A model generated the notes under the pieces. It did not search any database. It was not told where the DNA came from and worked only from the letters and a program-made list of their open reading frames with translations. A DNA stretch of 64,000 nucleotides from Tipula vernalis (lineage: Eukaryota; Arthropoda; Insecta; Diptera; Tipulidae). The stretch's first letter is position 1. The number at the start of each line of letters is the position of its first letter. Below are positions 12,735-23,996 of the stretch, in pieces. A program made the translations under genes and the position numbers. The stretch lies in NCBI GenBank assembly GCA_958295665.1, contig OY282560.1, forward strand, positions 311,655,236 through 311,719,235, read 5' to 3'.

Positions 12735-13108
12735 TCGAAACTGAAAAATCATCTGTGGGTTAATTACTGTCTACATCATCCGGCTCGTTTTTTCCTGTAG
12801 AAATTCCAACCAATACATTTTCATGACTTAATTAGTTTGGTTCTTGCTGTAGGGGGCCGAACAATTCACCTGTGATTTTTTAGCAATGTCAATTTTATTT
12901 TGTATGGATGGATGTATGGATTGCTACTGTGCAGGATCTATAACCGCCGTTTCTCTTATGACTTAAAATAACGGTCCTGCATTTCCCAGCAGTATTGCAG
13001 ATGTATGGCAAAAGCAGTGGCCAGTATATTGGGCAGCATTGAGTAGTTTTAAATATTCCGCAATTTTTGTTGGTATTTTACCAGAAGTATTTATCCCTAT
13101 TGGTTGAC
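12735..13108 (-). pseudogene. Crypton-type tyrosine recombinase, C-terminal fragment
   Basis: On the minus strand: GINTSGKIPTKIAEYLKLLN, AAQYTGHCFCHTSAILLGNA, then in another frame KRNGGYRSCTVA. This is the C-terminal catalytic part of the KIAA1958-like/Crypton recombinases found in insects (family pattern YTGHCFRRTSAT, then LKRHGGWKS, then EGYI). The HxxR arginine is Cys here and the region of the nucleophilic Tyr is garbled, so it is dead. The homologous stretch (SGKIP... and LLNAxQYTGH) recurs at 18290-18520. Its 5' side is cut by a MITE at 13112. Confidence 0.75.
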
Positions 13109-13111
13109 ATG

Positions 13112-13327
13112 TACCGTATTTTGTGGACGATAAGACGAATCGGACATTTTCATGGTTGCTAAAATTTACGGGAGTCTCCGATTCATTTTATGTGAATCCC
13201 CGATTTATTTTCGTGAGATTTTCTGATCGGACTATAAGACGCACTTCGTTTCATAAGACGCATCCCAATTTTTGGTTGAATTTTCAGAGTAAAAAGGCGC
13301 TTCTTATGGTCGAAAAAAAAAACGGTA
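13112..13327. mobile_element. MITE with ~28-bp imperfect TIRs
   Basis: Starts TACCGTATTTTGTGGACG and ends CGAAAAAAAAAACGGTA, which are imperfect inverted copies. Inside, ATAAGACGCA occurs twice. It is 216 bp including the flanking TA. TACCGTATTTT ends followed by ATAAGACG are known to me from dispersed animal MITEs of the Tc1/mariner-pogo group. It lies at the edge of the Crypton fragment, which it probably interrupts. The short ORF inside it is an artefact. Confidence 0.7.
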
Positions 13328-14883
13328 CACTTTTCTTAGCGGTAAAGTACAAAGACTCGCGACCTTAAATTAAAAAGGTTCTAATTTCAGTATTTATTGT
13401 TTCGAGAGAATGACAACCAAAGTTTCATTAAGCTAAATTTCCTCGAAGGGGATTCTAGTGGTTGGTTTACGTATTAATAATGTAGCAAAAAACAAATATT
13501 CTATTTTGATATACTTATTTCCAAAAAATTCCACATTAGTCTGTAAAAAAGCAAAAATATGATTGCAATTAGAATCTTTAGTATATTTGTATAGCCAAAA
13601 TTTATTTAAAAGAGTTGTAAGTGATCAGTAGGCTTAGGATTCTTAGGTAAAAAAATATTTTTTTTAGGAAATCCAAACCAAAAATTTGTTGGATAGTTAT
13701 TCTTTTTAGAACAAGTAAAAGCGAATGAGTCCTATAAGTTACCAGATATTTTACATATTTCCCCTTATTTTACGTTTTACCATACATATATTTTATGGTT
13801 TATTCCAAATATTTTTAATTTTTCTTCAAGAATAACGTAATTTGACTTCATAGCTTAAAATTTGATAAAGCAAAATATTTTATAAGCCAAATTTTTAATT
13901 TTTTTTTCACTTTGGCCTAAAATCCGCTAATTAGAATACATATCTCAAATAAATGTCAAATTAAAATACATATCTCAATAGTTTTGAAATAATTCACATC
14001 GTGACATTTATCTGATTAAGGCACAAAATATGGAAATTTATGTAACAGAATTCATAGGAATTTAAATGAATCAAATTAGCGTTAAAATTCCTTAAACTAT
14101 AAGAACGTTGCATATGCAATTCTACCCCCTGGCAACAGTTTTAATGTTATTCATATTAAAAATGGGCTCGAACGAAAACCAATTTTAATCCGAAAATAAA
14201 TTTGATTACAAATTAAAATCTAAAGTTAACAAAATTAACTTCAATTCTAAGTTGGACGTAATGATTGTGAATGAAATTTTCAGTAGAATAATTAGGCAAA
14301 ATTTTAAATTAAATTCAGAAATGAAATAAACTCAGAATTCAAACATGAATTTTAGTAAAATATTGAGTGCCATTTACGTGAGAAAGTTAACATATGTTTT
14401 GTTTGTCGACATACGTTTTTGAATTTTGACATATCGTATATAAAAACCAAGAATTTTGAGCAAAAATCTGGATGAGAATTTGTATTTTCAAATGTAATTG
14501 AATAAATTCTTAAGTAGGAACTCTAATTGGATCTAAAAATTTAAAAATTGAATTAGAATTACAAACTAGATTTGAACAACACCTTGTGTTTAATATAAAT
14601 CAAAAGCTAATCTTAGTTTTCATTCAGCAGAATTTTGCTATAAATAGAGTTTGAATTCCAATCTTTGAATAAAAATTCCAACCAGAGCATGACTAAATAT
14701 TGAGTGGATTCAAAAAAAAAAAAACCTCCGGTTTTAAATCCATAAATTTTCATTTTGAAATTAAACAGATACAATTTTAATTGAGTTACTATTTGAACCA
14801 CGACACCTTTCAATATTTTGAGTTAAATTTGAAATAGAAATTAAGAAAATTTGTCTGGATTAACCTAGCTGCATTTTGCATGG
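13328..14883. other. non-coding spacer, 1.5 kb
   Basis: AT-rich with many short A and T runs. No coding motif on either strand. Several phrases of the form TTCAAATTTGAATTAG recur loosely around 14160-14600 without a clear period. Confidence 0.4.
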
Positions 14884-15074
14884 AATTTAAATGGGATCCC
14901 CCCTTTATATCGACTAAAATAAAGTCGATGGACAAAATGTCGATTTTTTAAAATGAAAATTTGTTTTTTTGGTAATATGTCGACTGGCCAAAATGTCGAT
15001 TTAGGAAATGTTGAATTCAAAAAATCAGCAAAAAAATCGACTTCATATTTATTATTTAGCTGATACAAGATTAT

Positions 15075-16330
15075 ATGTACTATGCAAATTTAGACATTAT
15101 GCTTGTGGTTGATGGGTTTATATATAGAAAAGAAAAAGTTTCATATAAAGTTTGGCGTTGTGAAGAGAATAATATTTGTAAGACACATGTTAGTACTAAG
15201 CTGGAAAATTCAGAACACAAAATATGGAAGGATCCAACGGAGCACTCGCATAAGCCTTTTGCTTTCAAATTTGAAAAATATAAAACGAATCATGCGGTTA
15301 AAACAATGGCTAAAACTTCAAAAAATAAGTCATCTCAAATTATAATTGAATCCGTTGCCCTTTGCAAAGAAAATTGCAGGGTTTATTTACCGAAAGCGGA
15401 AGCCCAGAAAAAGAAATTTTCAAGGGTAACATCTGCTGCTGGAGAACAAGAACCGACCAACCTAGAAGGAATTGATATTCCTAATAGATTGAAAAATATT
15501 GAAGGGGAAAATTTTGTGCTAGCTGAAAAATCGTACAAAAACGAAAAAATAATTATTTTGGGAACTTTAGAAAACTTGAAATTACTTGGTAATTCAAGAG
15601 TTTAGCTGATGGATGGCCCATTTGCCGTAGTACCATCTATAATGAGGCAACTTTTTACCATTCACTGTAAAGTGGATGATGGGATGATTGTTCCAATGGT
15701 ATGTTGCTTAATGTCCAGCAAAAATAAACAGTTTGTAGTGTTATGTTAACAGTGTTATACTGAAATATTTTATGCCGAATTTCATGCGATAAAATTATAA
15801 ATATGACACCGGAATACATTATCTCAGATTTTGAAAAGGCGAGTGTGAGTGCTGCAAAAGTTTTTTTCCCAACTACCCACTTCAAAGGTTGTTTTTTCCA
15901 CTTCGGCCAAATAATGTGGTGAAAAATACAGGCAGAAGGATTGGCAGCAAATATGGCAAAGAAGAAGGATTTAGTATCCAAATGCGAATGCTTAAATGTT
16001 TGGCATATTTGGGTGAGGACGAAATCCCGGAATATTACGAGGAATTAAAAAAATCATTATTGACTAAATGCCACAAAATTACCGAGTGGTTTGAGAAAAA
16101 TTATGTGTATGATAAAATATGAAACCACACTAATCAAACACAACTAAAAGAAAGTTTTGTTCCTTATACGCCACAATTTTGGTCTATACTTGACCTTATA
16201 AATGAACAACTTCCAAAAACTCAGAATAGTGTGGAGAGTTGGCATCGAAGGCTTAAAATACTCGTAGGAAAGCTACATGTAGGTGTTTATAAACTAATTG
16301 AAATTTTAGGCAAAGAACATATGTAAAATG
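15075..16330 (+). pseudogene. MULE transposase with N-terminal FLYWCH zinc finger, broken
   Basis: The first frame (15075-15605) opens with a FLYWCH-type finger (VVDGFIYRKEKVSYKVWRC, later CKTH and TEHSHKP: the Cys and His ligands). It is stopped by TAG at 15603-15605 where Trp is expected before LMDGPFAVVPSIMRQL, which holds the first catalytic Asp. Then, through further frameshifts, come VPMVCCLMSSKNKQ, YIISDFEKASVSAAKVFFP (second Asp), FKGCFFHFGQ, and NSVESWHRRLKILVG (probable Glu). The order and spacing are those of a MULE. At least one nonsense mutation and three frame changes make it inactive. Confidence 0.88.
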
Positions 16331-16615
16331 GTAACTGCAGAGGATTCAAATTGGAGGAAAAATAAAAATTTAAAATGTGTATATTGAACGTGACAGAAGA
16401 TTAAGAAAGATTTTAGAAGAAAAGCAGAGAAGAACCAAAATAAATTTCTTAAAAGGATTAGCTTTTAAGACATTTTTATCTTAATACATATATTTTGACG
16501 TACTTTTGCTTATTTATATTTTATATATTAATATATAAATATATAATTAAATTATAAACCATTAATAAAAAGAAAAATCAATATATGTACATAGTTTCAA
16601 TTATATTTTTAAAAT

Positions 16616-16838
16616 TTGTCGACCTGGAGAAATTGTCGATGTTAAAATAAATTTTGCGCAAAATTTATTTTAACATCGACAATTTCTTCAAGTCGAAATT
16701 TTAGAATCGACATTTTGTCCAAGTCGACATTTTCGAATCGACATTTTATAAAGCGACATTTTGTCCAAGTCGACATTTTTCTAGTCGATATTTTTGCAGT
16801 CGACATTTGTGGAACCGACATTTTGAAATTCGACATTA
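16616..16838 (+). repeat. sub-repeated right TIR of the MULE
   Basis: About ten units of the form GTCGACATTTTGTCCAA with variable linkers of a few bases. A perfect hairpin (about 16632-16685, AATTGTCGATGTTAAAATAA with its complement) starts it. The inverted counterpart at the left end is much shorter. Confidence 0.8.
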
Positions 16839-16859
16839 CATACCCAACCCAATTTAAAT

Positions 16860-18289
16860 AGTACAAATCGTTGTACAGTGTTACATGGCTTAAAAATTGA
16901 TTTGTAAATTTAGATTAGAAAATGATTAGGACATTCTACTTGGTTTTGAGAAATAATTTGAGTGTAAATTTGGTGTTCTAACCTAGATTCAAACATAATT
17001 TTAATTGCAGTTAAAATAATACTTGCTAAATTTATCTTTAGTTTTACTAGTGTACGTAAGATGTCTAAGATGTTTAAGATGTTTAAATTATCACACGCTC
17101 TTAATATTTTGTGAAATTATTTTGCTGATCCTACAATTTTTGAACTTGAAATTCCCCAGGTGGTAATTTTTGTTACTATTTTACCAAATTTGTACGGCCA
17201 TCACTGCCATCTATGTAATGTATATTGACTTAATAACCAAACGAATTGTAGTAAGCTTTTGTTTTAATTTGACCAGAATGCTGTTGTTCTGAATTTTTGT
17301 TTTATATTTTGGTTTAAATAAATCAATTATTATAAGAAAATGAAAATGATTTGCTTAAACGACATTATTTTTTAGACTATATGACTTTGTATAATCAGAG
17401 CCTACTCTATAAATAAGAGACTCCACATTGACTAAGCTTAAAATAAGGTACATACAATTTTTTTTTCTTTAATATGAAACTATATGGGAAAACGATTGTT
17501 TTCATTTACATTTTTAGTCTTTAAGAATTATGAGCTTTTATATTATTTTTAATATTTTTAAACGAAATTATTCATAAAACATGTAATTTTGAAAATGTTT
17601 ATTTCTTAGTGAAGATCGTCTTCAAAAATAAGTTATTTTTAAACTTTAAAGTGTTGTTGTTTTTTGAAAAACAAATTTGAATTTGAATATCGTTTTGTTG
17701 TTATTTTGAATTTGCGAAGCATGCTAGATTGTTTCGATTTTTTTGGTTTGGCCCTTTCCGATTTATTTTAATTTCGATTGTTGCCATTGGTTTTAGATGT
17801 GGTACAAATCATGACGTCATTAAATTGAATTTTTTTTTTTTTAATACATATTGCTATTGTTGTAGAATGTTTTTTAATTTAAATTCCCTTATTTTCTTTT
17901 GATTATTGCTGGAAAATGAGGAAATTTGAGAACCTGTGCTTTAATTGAGTAAGACATTGATTTGTTTTATAGCGATGTTAGAAGAAATTATTTAACTGGG
18001 TTAAACTTTTAATTCATGTTTTTTCGTCAATCGAAATCGCGTTTTTTCATACAAACTCTATGAAAATAAATGAATTTTCGGTGTTTCGGTATCGCTTATT
18101 TTAAGTTAATTTTTCACATGCCGGCTCTATTTACATCAAGATGGTTCTGGTATAATCAAGGTTGCTTTGGTTATACACGCTATTTTTTCTACGATACAAT
18201 AGCCCTGTAATATTTCTAAATAATTAGCAATATAAAAAAAAACAAACTTGTACGGATCAACAAAACTTTACTAAACCATTAATTATATT
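16860..18289. other. non-coding spacer, 1.4 kb
   Basis: Long T-rich tracts. No gene or clear repeat recognised on either strand. Confidence 0.4.
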
Positions 18290-19133
18290 TTATTATTAAC
18301 TGTAACATTAAATGTGCTTGATGAACAATTATTATTAAAACTTACATCTGGTAAATTTGTTTTGAATAATGAATTCGAAACTGAAGAAAACGTCGGTGGG
18401 TTAATTACTGGCTTAATTACTCGCCGTGTCTCTTAAGAAAATAGCGAAATCAGTGGCCAGTATATTGGGGAGCATTGAGTAGTTTTAAATATTCTGCAAA
18501 TTTTGCTGGTATTAAAGACTCGGCGGGGAGGAGTAGTAGTTGCCATTTATACCACTTGCCACTGTAAAAGTTCGTGGTATATGAGTTTTTTATCTGGTAT
18601 GTTCAACAATACTAATAAACTACCGTTGTCAACTATATCATCCAACATCATTTTGAAAGATTCTTCTCTATGACAAGCGCCGGCAACTCCTATAATAAAA
18701 ACAACCTGGAATGTTAATTTTATCAGTGCAAAAATTACGTGATCTAAGAATTTAAATTATAAATGTTACCTTCATCATTAAAAAATCATCGTCTGGTGTT
18801 TCTCCAATAAATTTTACAACATTGGGTTTGGATAAGGTCATAGATTTTTTGGGCGGTATACAAGAGTTTTTTGTTTCAAAAATGCAATTAACTTTGGAAA
18901 TTTGGAAATGTCGACATTGAGTAGCAGCACCAAAGCATCGAGGGGTTCATAGTATTTGATTTATCCGAGAAATACACTAAAAATGAATTTTCATTGATGG
19001 ATTTTACATTTTTATCTTCACACCATTTTAAAAAACTTAATCTTTCGTTTTGGTATCTTGCCCTTGATTTTTTCGGCAGCAAATCAAGAGAAATAATATC
19101 CACCATTTTGGTCATATCCACATCTGCCATATT
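18290..19133 (-). pseudogene. Crypton-type tyrosine recombinase with an intron, decayed
   Basis: The minus-strand frame from 19130 reads DLLPKKSRARYQNERLSFLK, then CEDKNVKSINENSFLVYFSD, the N-terminal core-binding part of KIAA1958-like recombinases. After a frameshift near 18900 follow FPKLIAFLKQKTLVYRP and VVKFIGETPDDDFLMMK. A 64-bp GT-AG intron (18706-18769) then joins exactly in frame to VVFIIGVAGACHREE and DNGSLLVLLNIPDKK. Further on, AEYLKLLNAPQYTGH is followed directly by a degraded FLKRHG block, so an internal segment is deleted, and a stop replaces the Cys after YTGH. The retained intron implies a DNA-level copy, not a retrocopy. It is related to the fragment at 12735-13108. Confidence 0.8.
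18706..18769 (-). other. 64-bp intron in the Crypton gene
   Basis: Donor AAG|GTAACA and acceptor ACATTCCAG|GTTG, with a branch-like CTGATAA upstream of the acceptor. Removing it joins DDDFLMMK to VVFIIGVAGA without a frame change, matching the family's continuous strand. Confidence 0.75.
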
Positions 19134-19204
19134 ATAGCTTCAAAATTATATCTAGTTATTTTAATAAATTAAAATATAAAGGGCTGAAACCTATCTAAGG
19201 TGAT

Positions 19205-19740
19205 CAGAACTTCGGTCTTCATTATTTCAATTCAAAAATCATTTTAAAATCCAATTTCTAACCCACATGTCAAATTTCATCATAATCGGTTGAGAAACAG
19301 ACCAGTTTCATCATACTTGGCCATCTTCCAAAAATCATTTTAAAACCCCATTTCCAATGCATGAGCAGAATTTCATCATAAATGGTTGAGAAATAGGGAA
19401 GCTCCATCATACTTGGCCATATTCCAGAACTTCATCCAAAAATCATTTTAGAATCCCATTTCCTGCGCACATGCCAAATTTCATCATAGTCGGTTGAGAA
19501 ATAAACAAGTTCCAGCGTACTTGGTCGTATTCCAGAACTTCAATCAAAAATCATTTTCGAATCCCATTTCCTGCGCACATGCCAAATTTCATCTTAGTAG
19601 GTTGAGAAATAGACAAGTTCCATTATAATTCGCCATATTCCAAAATTTTATCCATAATTCATTTTAAAATCCCATTTCCAATGCACAAGCCGAATTTCAT
19701 GATAATTGGTTGAGAAATAGGCAAGTTTTTTAAAATTAAA
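19205..19740. repeat. ~108-bp tandem repeat, about five copies
   Basis: The phrase AAATTTCATCATAATCGGTT followed by GAGAAATAG recurs at about 19275, 19371, 19479, 19588 and 19695 (spacing 96-109). The units also share AAAAATCATTTTAAAATCCC and CTTGGCCATATTCC. They are clearly diverged, so the array is old. Confidence 0.85.
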
Positions 19741-20975
19741 TTAAATAAACCACGTTTACTTTACATTTTTTGGGGCGTAGATTACGACAAAATGATTTTC
19801 GTGGTTGAGCGTTGGGAGCTTCACCCAAGTGTAATTTTATGATTTTTGAGTAAATTTACAAACTAATCAAACAAAGTCTATCATAGGGTTTATTATAGGG
19901 GTTGAATTACCCCTAAATAGTTCAAAATTTTAAAAGAAATATTTTCTAGTTTTTTTTTTCTTCTTTTGTTGTCTTTTTGTTGCTATTTGTAAGAATAATC
20001 AGTACTTCAAAAATCGAAAAAATATCCACCTTTCTAAAGTGAAAACTACCCCCGAAGAAGGGTGAAAATTTAATAATAATAAAAAATATCGGTTTTTTCT
20101 AACAGATAAAATTAGGGTGAGATTTGAAATAATTGAAGAGAAAATAAATTGCCAACCTTTTATAGTAGGTATATGGCGGCTCTAAGCTCCATGGCGACTC
20201 TAAACTCTCTTAATTTATATACTGGGACCTAACTTTCCAATTCGGCAATCATTTTCGACTTTAATCGTTTTATATTAGAGGATACAAGAAAAAAAGGAAA
20301 AATTGTTTTGAAAATGTTACAAAATATTGGAGAAATTTTTATAATTTGAAAAAATTCGAGTTTTGGTCTAGGAAAATTTAAAAGCTTAAATTTATAAGAG
20401 TTCGTTTCGAAAAGGAATTTCTGGAAATGTTCTGAAAACAATTCAATCTGGTTTAAATTAAACCTTTAAGGTTAACCCTTAATTTTTAATATGGTAAACC
20501 CTTAATTTGCAAATGTGTGAATTTCCCGTTTTGCCTGACTATCAAATTGATACTTGGGTGTTTTACTTTCTTATGCGAAGTATAAAGATATTTTCTCATG
20601 GAATCATAAAAATTTTACAAAACGAGATTTTAACGGAAATTGTTATCCACCATTACCATCCACATAATAAGCCATAAAATTACCGTTACCTTTATTTGCG
20701 TACTTTTTCTTATCTGGTATTTCATACGTAAGGACTGGCGAAGCGTATATTCTAGAATACTAAGATATCATTTGATTGGGCTATCGATAACAAAGTATAA
20801 AGAAAGTATAGAAATCATGAAAATTTTACAACTCGATATTTCAACGGAAATGGCAAACTTACATATAGAAGAGCCAAATTGAATCTATATAAACAAACTC
20901 TTGTATAAGAAAGTCAGGTATTGGAATCAACAGAAAACCGCATATTTGTTTAATTTACTGAAACATATGTGTGTG
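19741..20975. other. non-coding spacer, 1.2 kb
   Basis: Nothing convincing. Short frames at 20229-20441 (minus) and 20640-20882 (plus) have no recognisable motif and are not called. Confidence 0.4.
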
Positions 20976-21259
20976 TACAGTGCTGGGAAAAAAACTTGGG
21001 CAAGCATATTTTATTACAAATTGGAGTCTTTTTTTGCTAATATTACAAAACTTTTCAAAGCAATTGACTGGTGTGTAAAAAAATTGGTCAAGCAATTAGT
21101 TTATTTTACGCCTGCCGTTCTTGGCCGTAATTAGGGTGCAGGTGTTTTATTACCTTCAAGTATTATATTGAGTATAAATAGTGTATATTTTGTAAGATTA
21201 CGTTATTCTGTAGGTGATCCTAGTCAAATAAAGAATAAAGTGCAATTTTAGTTAAAAAA

Positions 21260-21968
21260 ATGGGAAAAGTTGGTGAGCAGTGTAAAAGCAATATGTTGAT
21301 TTTGGCGCGAGAAAATTTAACCACGCATGAAATAGCAGAAAGATTAAACATTCCTAATCCCTATCGGGATGCTTTTATCCAAATGAAACCGGTCGATTGT
21401 GCTTCCTTAGTTCCACAATTACAGCAGCTGTTTATCTACAGGTCCTACATAACGAATTTGAGCCTTCTGTGTTAAAGCTTTTTGACGAGACTTGCAGATT
21501 TATTTTTCAATAGGACAACGCTCCGTGCCACACCGCCAAAGTTGTGAGTTATTAATTTTGAGTTGTAGATAGAAAAATTGGCTTTCAGATAAACATAAAT
21601 AATTTGTCAAAAACTTGTTTTTTTTTCTTATCTCTTCATTTAAAGGTAAAAAAGTACTTCGCAGAAAAAATATCGATGTGTTGAGCTGGCCCCCTTACAG
21701 TCCAGACTTAAATTCCATAGAAAATATTTGGTCTATAATGAAGCTAGAAGTAGCAATAAAGCGCCCAGACTCAATTCAAGGTTTAAACAGTTTGTTGATA
21801 ACGATTTGGGAATCCATACCTTCTACGACATTGAAAAATTTATCAAATTCAATGAATCAGAGGTGTATCGCTAAAAAAATTAAAAAATATGTGTTTAATT
21901 TATTCCATTACTTTAACTCCAATCAACGTATTTTGAATATTTTAGCATTTTTCGTGTTTTCCCCCTAA
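21260..21968 (+). pseudogene. Tc-like transposase (DD34E), deleted centre, candidate intron
   Basis: ATG 21260 opens an HTH N-terminus (LTTHEIAERLNIPNP). The next readable block is LHNEFEPSVLKLFDETC then FIFQ-stop-DNAPCHTAKV, so the region with the first catalytic Asp is gone and Gln before the second Asp has become TAG. After AKV the sequence is GTGAGTTATT, and 102 bp later TTTAAAG precedes VKKYFAEK, so 21544-21645 looks like a GT-AG intron. A one-base slip in an A run then shifts the frame to KNIDVLSWPPYSPDLNSIEN with the catalytic Glu. Counting across, Asp and Glu are separated by 34 residues. The frame ends at 21968. Confidence 0.8.
21544..21645 (+). other. candidate 102-bp intron in the Tc-like transposase
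   Basis: Donor GTT|GTGAGT, a pyrimidine-rich stretch (TTGTTTTTTTTTCTTATC), acceptor TTTAAAG|GTAAAA. Splicing joins AKV to VKKYFAEK, the order expected in the family, although the continuing frame is then broken by a one-base indel. Confidence 0.6.
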
Positions 21969-22124
21969 ATTGCAGGTACATTTTTTTTTTCAAAAAATTA
22001 GGTCATACATGTACATATTTAAAATGAAACAATAAGCCAATTGCTTTCGAAAGTTTTGTAATTTTAGCAAAAAAAGTCTCCAACTTGTAATAAAATGTTT
22101 GCCTAATTTTTTTTCCCAGCACTG

Positions 22125-22629
22125 TATGTACATCGAAATATATTTTTTCATAAATTTCACCTTGGCTACTAACACCAAAAAAAAAAATAGAAACGTCAAT
22201 TTTTAGTTGTCAAAGTAGTCATTTGTGCCTCGATTTTGAATGATTTTAATTGTTGAATAAAGCACTCGACTAATTAAAACTACAAAAATTGATTCTAAAT
22301 TTCTTAAACTTCAAATGTCAATCAAGTAAAACCAAACCGGGTTATATTACCAATAGAAACACAAAACAACATCAATTTTTGTTTCATGTACTTTTCACAA
22401 CACAAAATTTACATTGATTTGAAAAAACGAAAAGAATTCGACATAAAAATAGCATTCGCGAATGAAGCTTTGAAGAAAATGGCCAAAATACAAATTGCGG
22501 TATTAATTTTTGTCAGTAATGTGCGACATCAGCGAAGGTCAATGTCAACAATAACGAATGAAACCCACCGCATAAACCAAGGAAAATTAAATTGGATCGA
22601 AAAGCAAAACGAAAAACAAACAAAAACCT
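22125..22629. other. non-coding spacer
   Basis: No gene recognised. A frame at 22386-22646 has no motif. Confidence 0.4.
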
Positions 22630-22799
22630 GGGGTGAGATGTTGTAACTATCACGTTTTTCGCTTCGATGCATTTTCGATAGAATAACGGTATTTTAGAAC
22701 TAAATTGTTTTAAAATTTTATATTTTAAACAAAGCAGTACAGTTATTCTATCGAAAATGGATCGAAGCGAAAAACGTGATGGTTACAACATCTCACCCC
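22630..22799. mobile_element. MITE / foldback element with 58-bp TIRs
   Basis: Arms 22630-22687 and 22742-22799 are near-perfect inverted copies, beginning GGGGTGAGATGTTGTAAC, with a 54-bp AT-rich centre. No clear target duplication was seen. Confidence 0.85.
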
Positions 22800-23540
22800 T
22801 GATAAAATAATTATCGACGCTTGTCAATGTTGACAATAATATAGTTGAGCACATCTCTAAAATTAACAAACGTTTTGCTTGAACAGTTAAATTTAACTCG
22901 GGTGCATTTTAATTCGAATGGTTGTTAATCTAGTAGATAAAAAATGTTGCTAGCCATTAGAATAAATGGAAATCAATTTTAGGGCATTGGAGGATGAAAC
23001 TTTTGGGATATCTGGTAACTATACCGAGAAGCATTGATTGAAGATATCCAACTTGATTTAAAATTGATTGTCCTGCGTTTGTAGTTCCTATTTATATGTA
23101 TATTAAATACACCTTATTTACTAGTAGCGTGAAATTATTTTTTTTTACGCCTAATGCTCTTTGCTCAAGATGAACGTCTGAGATTATTGAGGCGTATTTT
23201 TATGATTTTGGCATATTTTACTCGATAATGCCATTGTCTCCTCATTTTCTGGTAAATGTTAATATTCTTCGTTTGCCCCGACACACTGCAACCCTTTGAT
23301 TCTACTTTGGGTAATTTAAGCAGTTAGTTTAATTGTTTAAAATATTTAAATTTTCTTCTTGTAGTATGATCTTCGGGTTGATTCCACAGCAACTGACCGA
23401 TTCTAGTGAATCGGTTCTTTTAAAAAAATCTATAATTTTTGGTATGGGCGGTAATTGATTTTCTTTGGTTTACTGTGCCTAACAAAACCAATAATACACC
23501 ACTAATCTCCATCATGACTTTTTTTCTACGATAGAAGCAA
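22800..23540. other. non-coding spacer
   Basis: Nothing recognised. It flanks the 7.4-kb satellite-bearing element. Confidence 0.4.
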
Positions 23541-23548
23541 GAATATCC

Positions 23549-23990
23549 ATGCACGTGAAGGTTTTCCTAAACTTCTCCTAAACCTTACAATTCCTTTACA
23601 CTGTTAAATTTGATTTTATTAATTTATAAAAACTCGTCATTCTTGTAACGAAGCACTTCGAATACTATCATACAATTCATATTAATGACAAAATAGGGCA
23701 TGTATGGCAATAAACAATTTTAGGGGAATCAAAGGAAAAGGGGGTTCCTGAAACCAATTTGTGAAATTGCACAGAAGTGAACAGAATTTTTAACTCAATT
23801 TATTCTCGCCTCGAAGTAATTCGAGTACTACCATCGTTGTGGCTATGTAATTCTAATAACTGGTAATCCAGAGCATATATGGCAATAAAATATCTTGGGG
23901 GAATCGGAGGATAAGGGAGTCCCCGAAATCAATTTTTCGAAATTATATCCGTTTAACAAAATGTTTAACTTAATTTATTCTCGTCTCGAA
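23549..23990 (+). repeat. left terminal inverted repeat, containing one and a half inverted monomers
   Basis: Reverse complement of the right end. From about 23700 inward it contains a diverged, then a normal, 175-bp monomer in the opposite orientation to the main array. The switch to forward monomers is at 23996/23997. Confidence 0.85.
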
Positions 23991-23996
23991 GTAATT

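Larger units (their letters stand above)
14893..16850 (+). mobile_element. MULE (Mutator-like) transposon with 9-bp target duplication
   Basis: The perfect 9-bp direct repeat AATTTAAAT flanks it (14884-14892 and 16851-16859), the duplication size of Mutator-like elements. The left end starts GGGATCCCCCC and the right end finishes CATACCCAACCC. Both ends then contain inverted sub-repeats of a TCGACATTTTGTCC-type unit, once or twice at left (about 14917-15000) and about ten times at right (16616-16838). It is 1958 bp long and encloses a FLYWCH-MULE transposase pseudogene. Insect MULEs of this sort have been called Phantom; I have not verified membership. Confidence 0.85.
20978..22124 (+). mobile_element. 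Tc1/Tc3-like transposon, internally deleted, ~90-bp TIRs
   Basis: Starts CAGTGCTGGGAAAAAAAC and ends in the complementary TTTCCCAGCACTG, with TA on each side (20976-20977 and 22125-22126). The inverted repeats extend about 90 bp (20978-21070 and 22036-22124) with scattered mismatches. It is 1147 bp, shorter than a full Tc element of about 1.6 kb, because the middle of the transposase is deleted. Confidence 0.88.

Noticed and set aside
15080..15268. Minus-strand ORF over the MULE finger region, and other antisense frames over transposases
   Set aside because: Shadows of the plus-strand coding sequence with no motif of their own.
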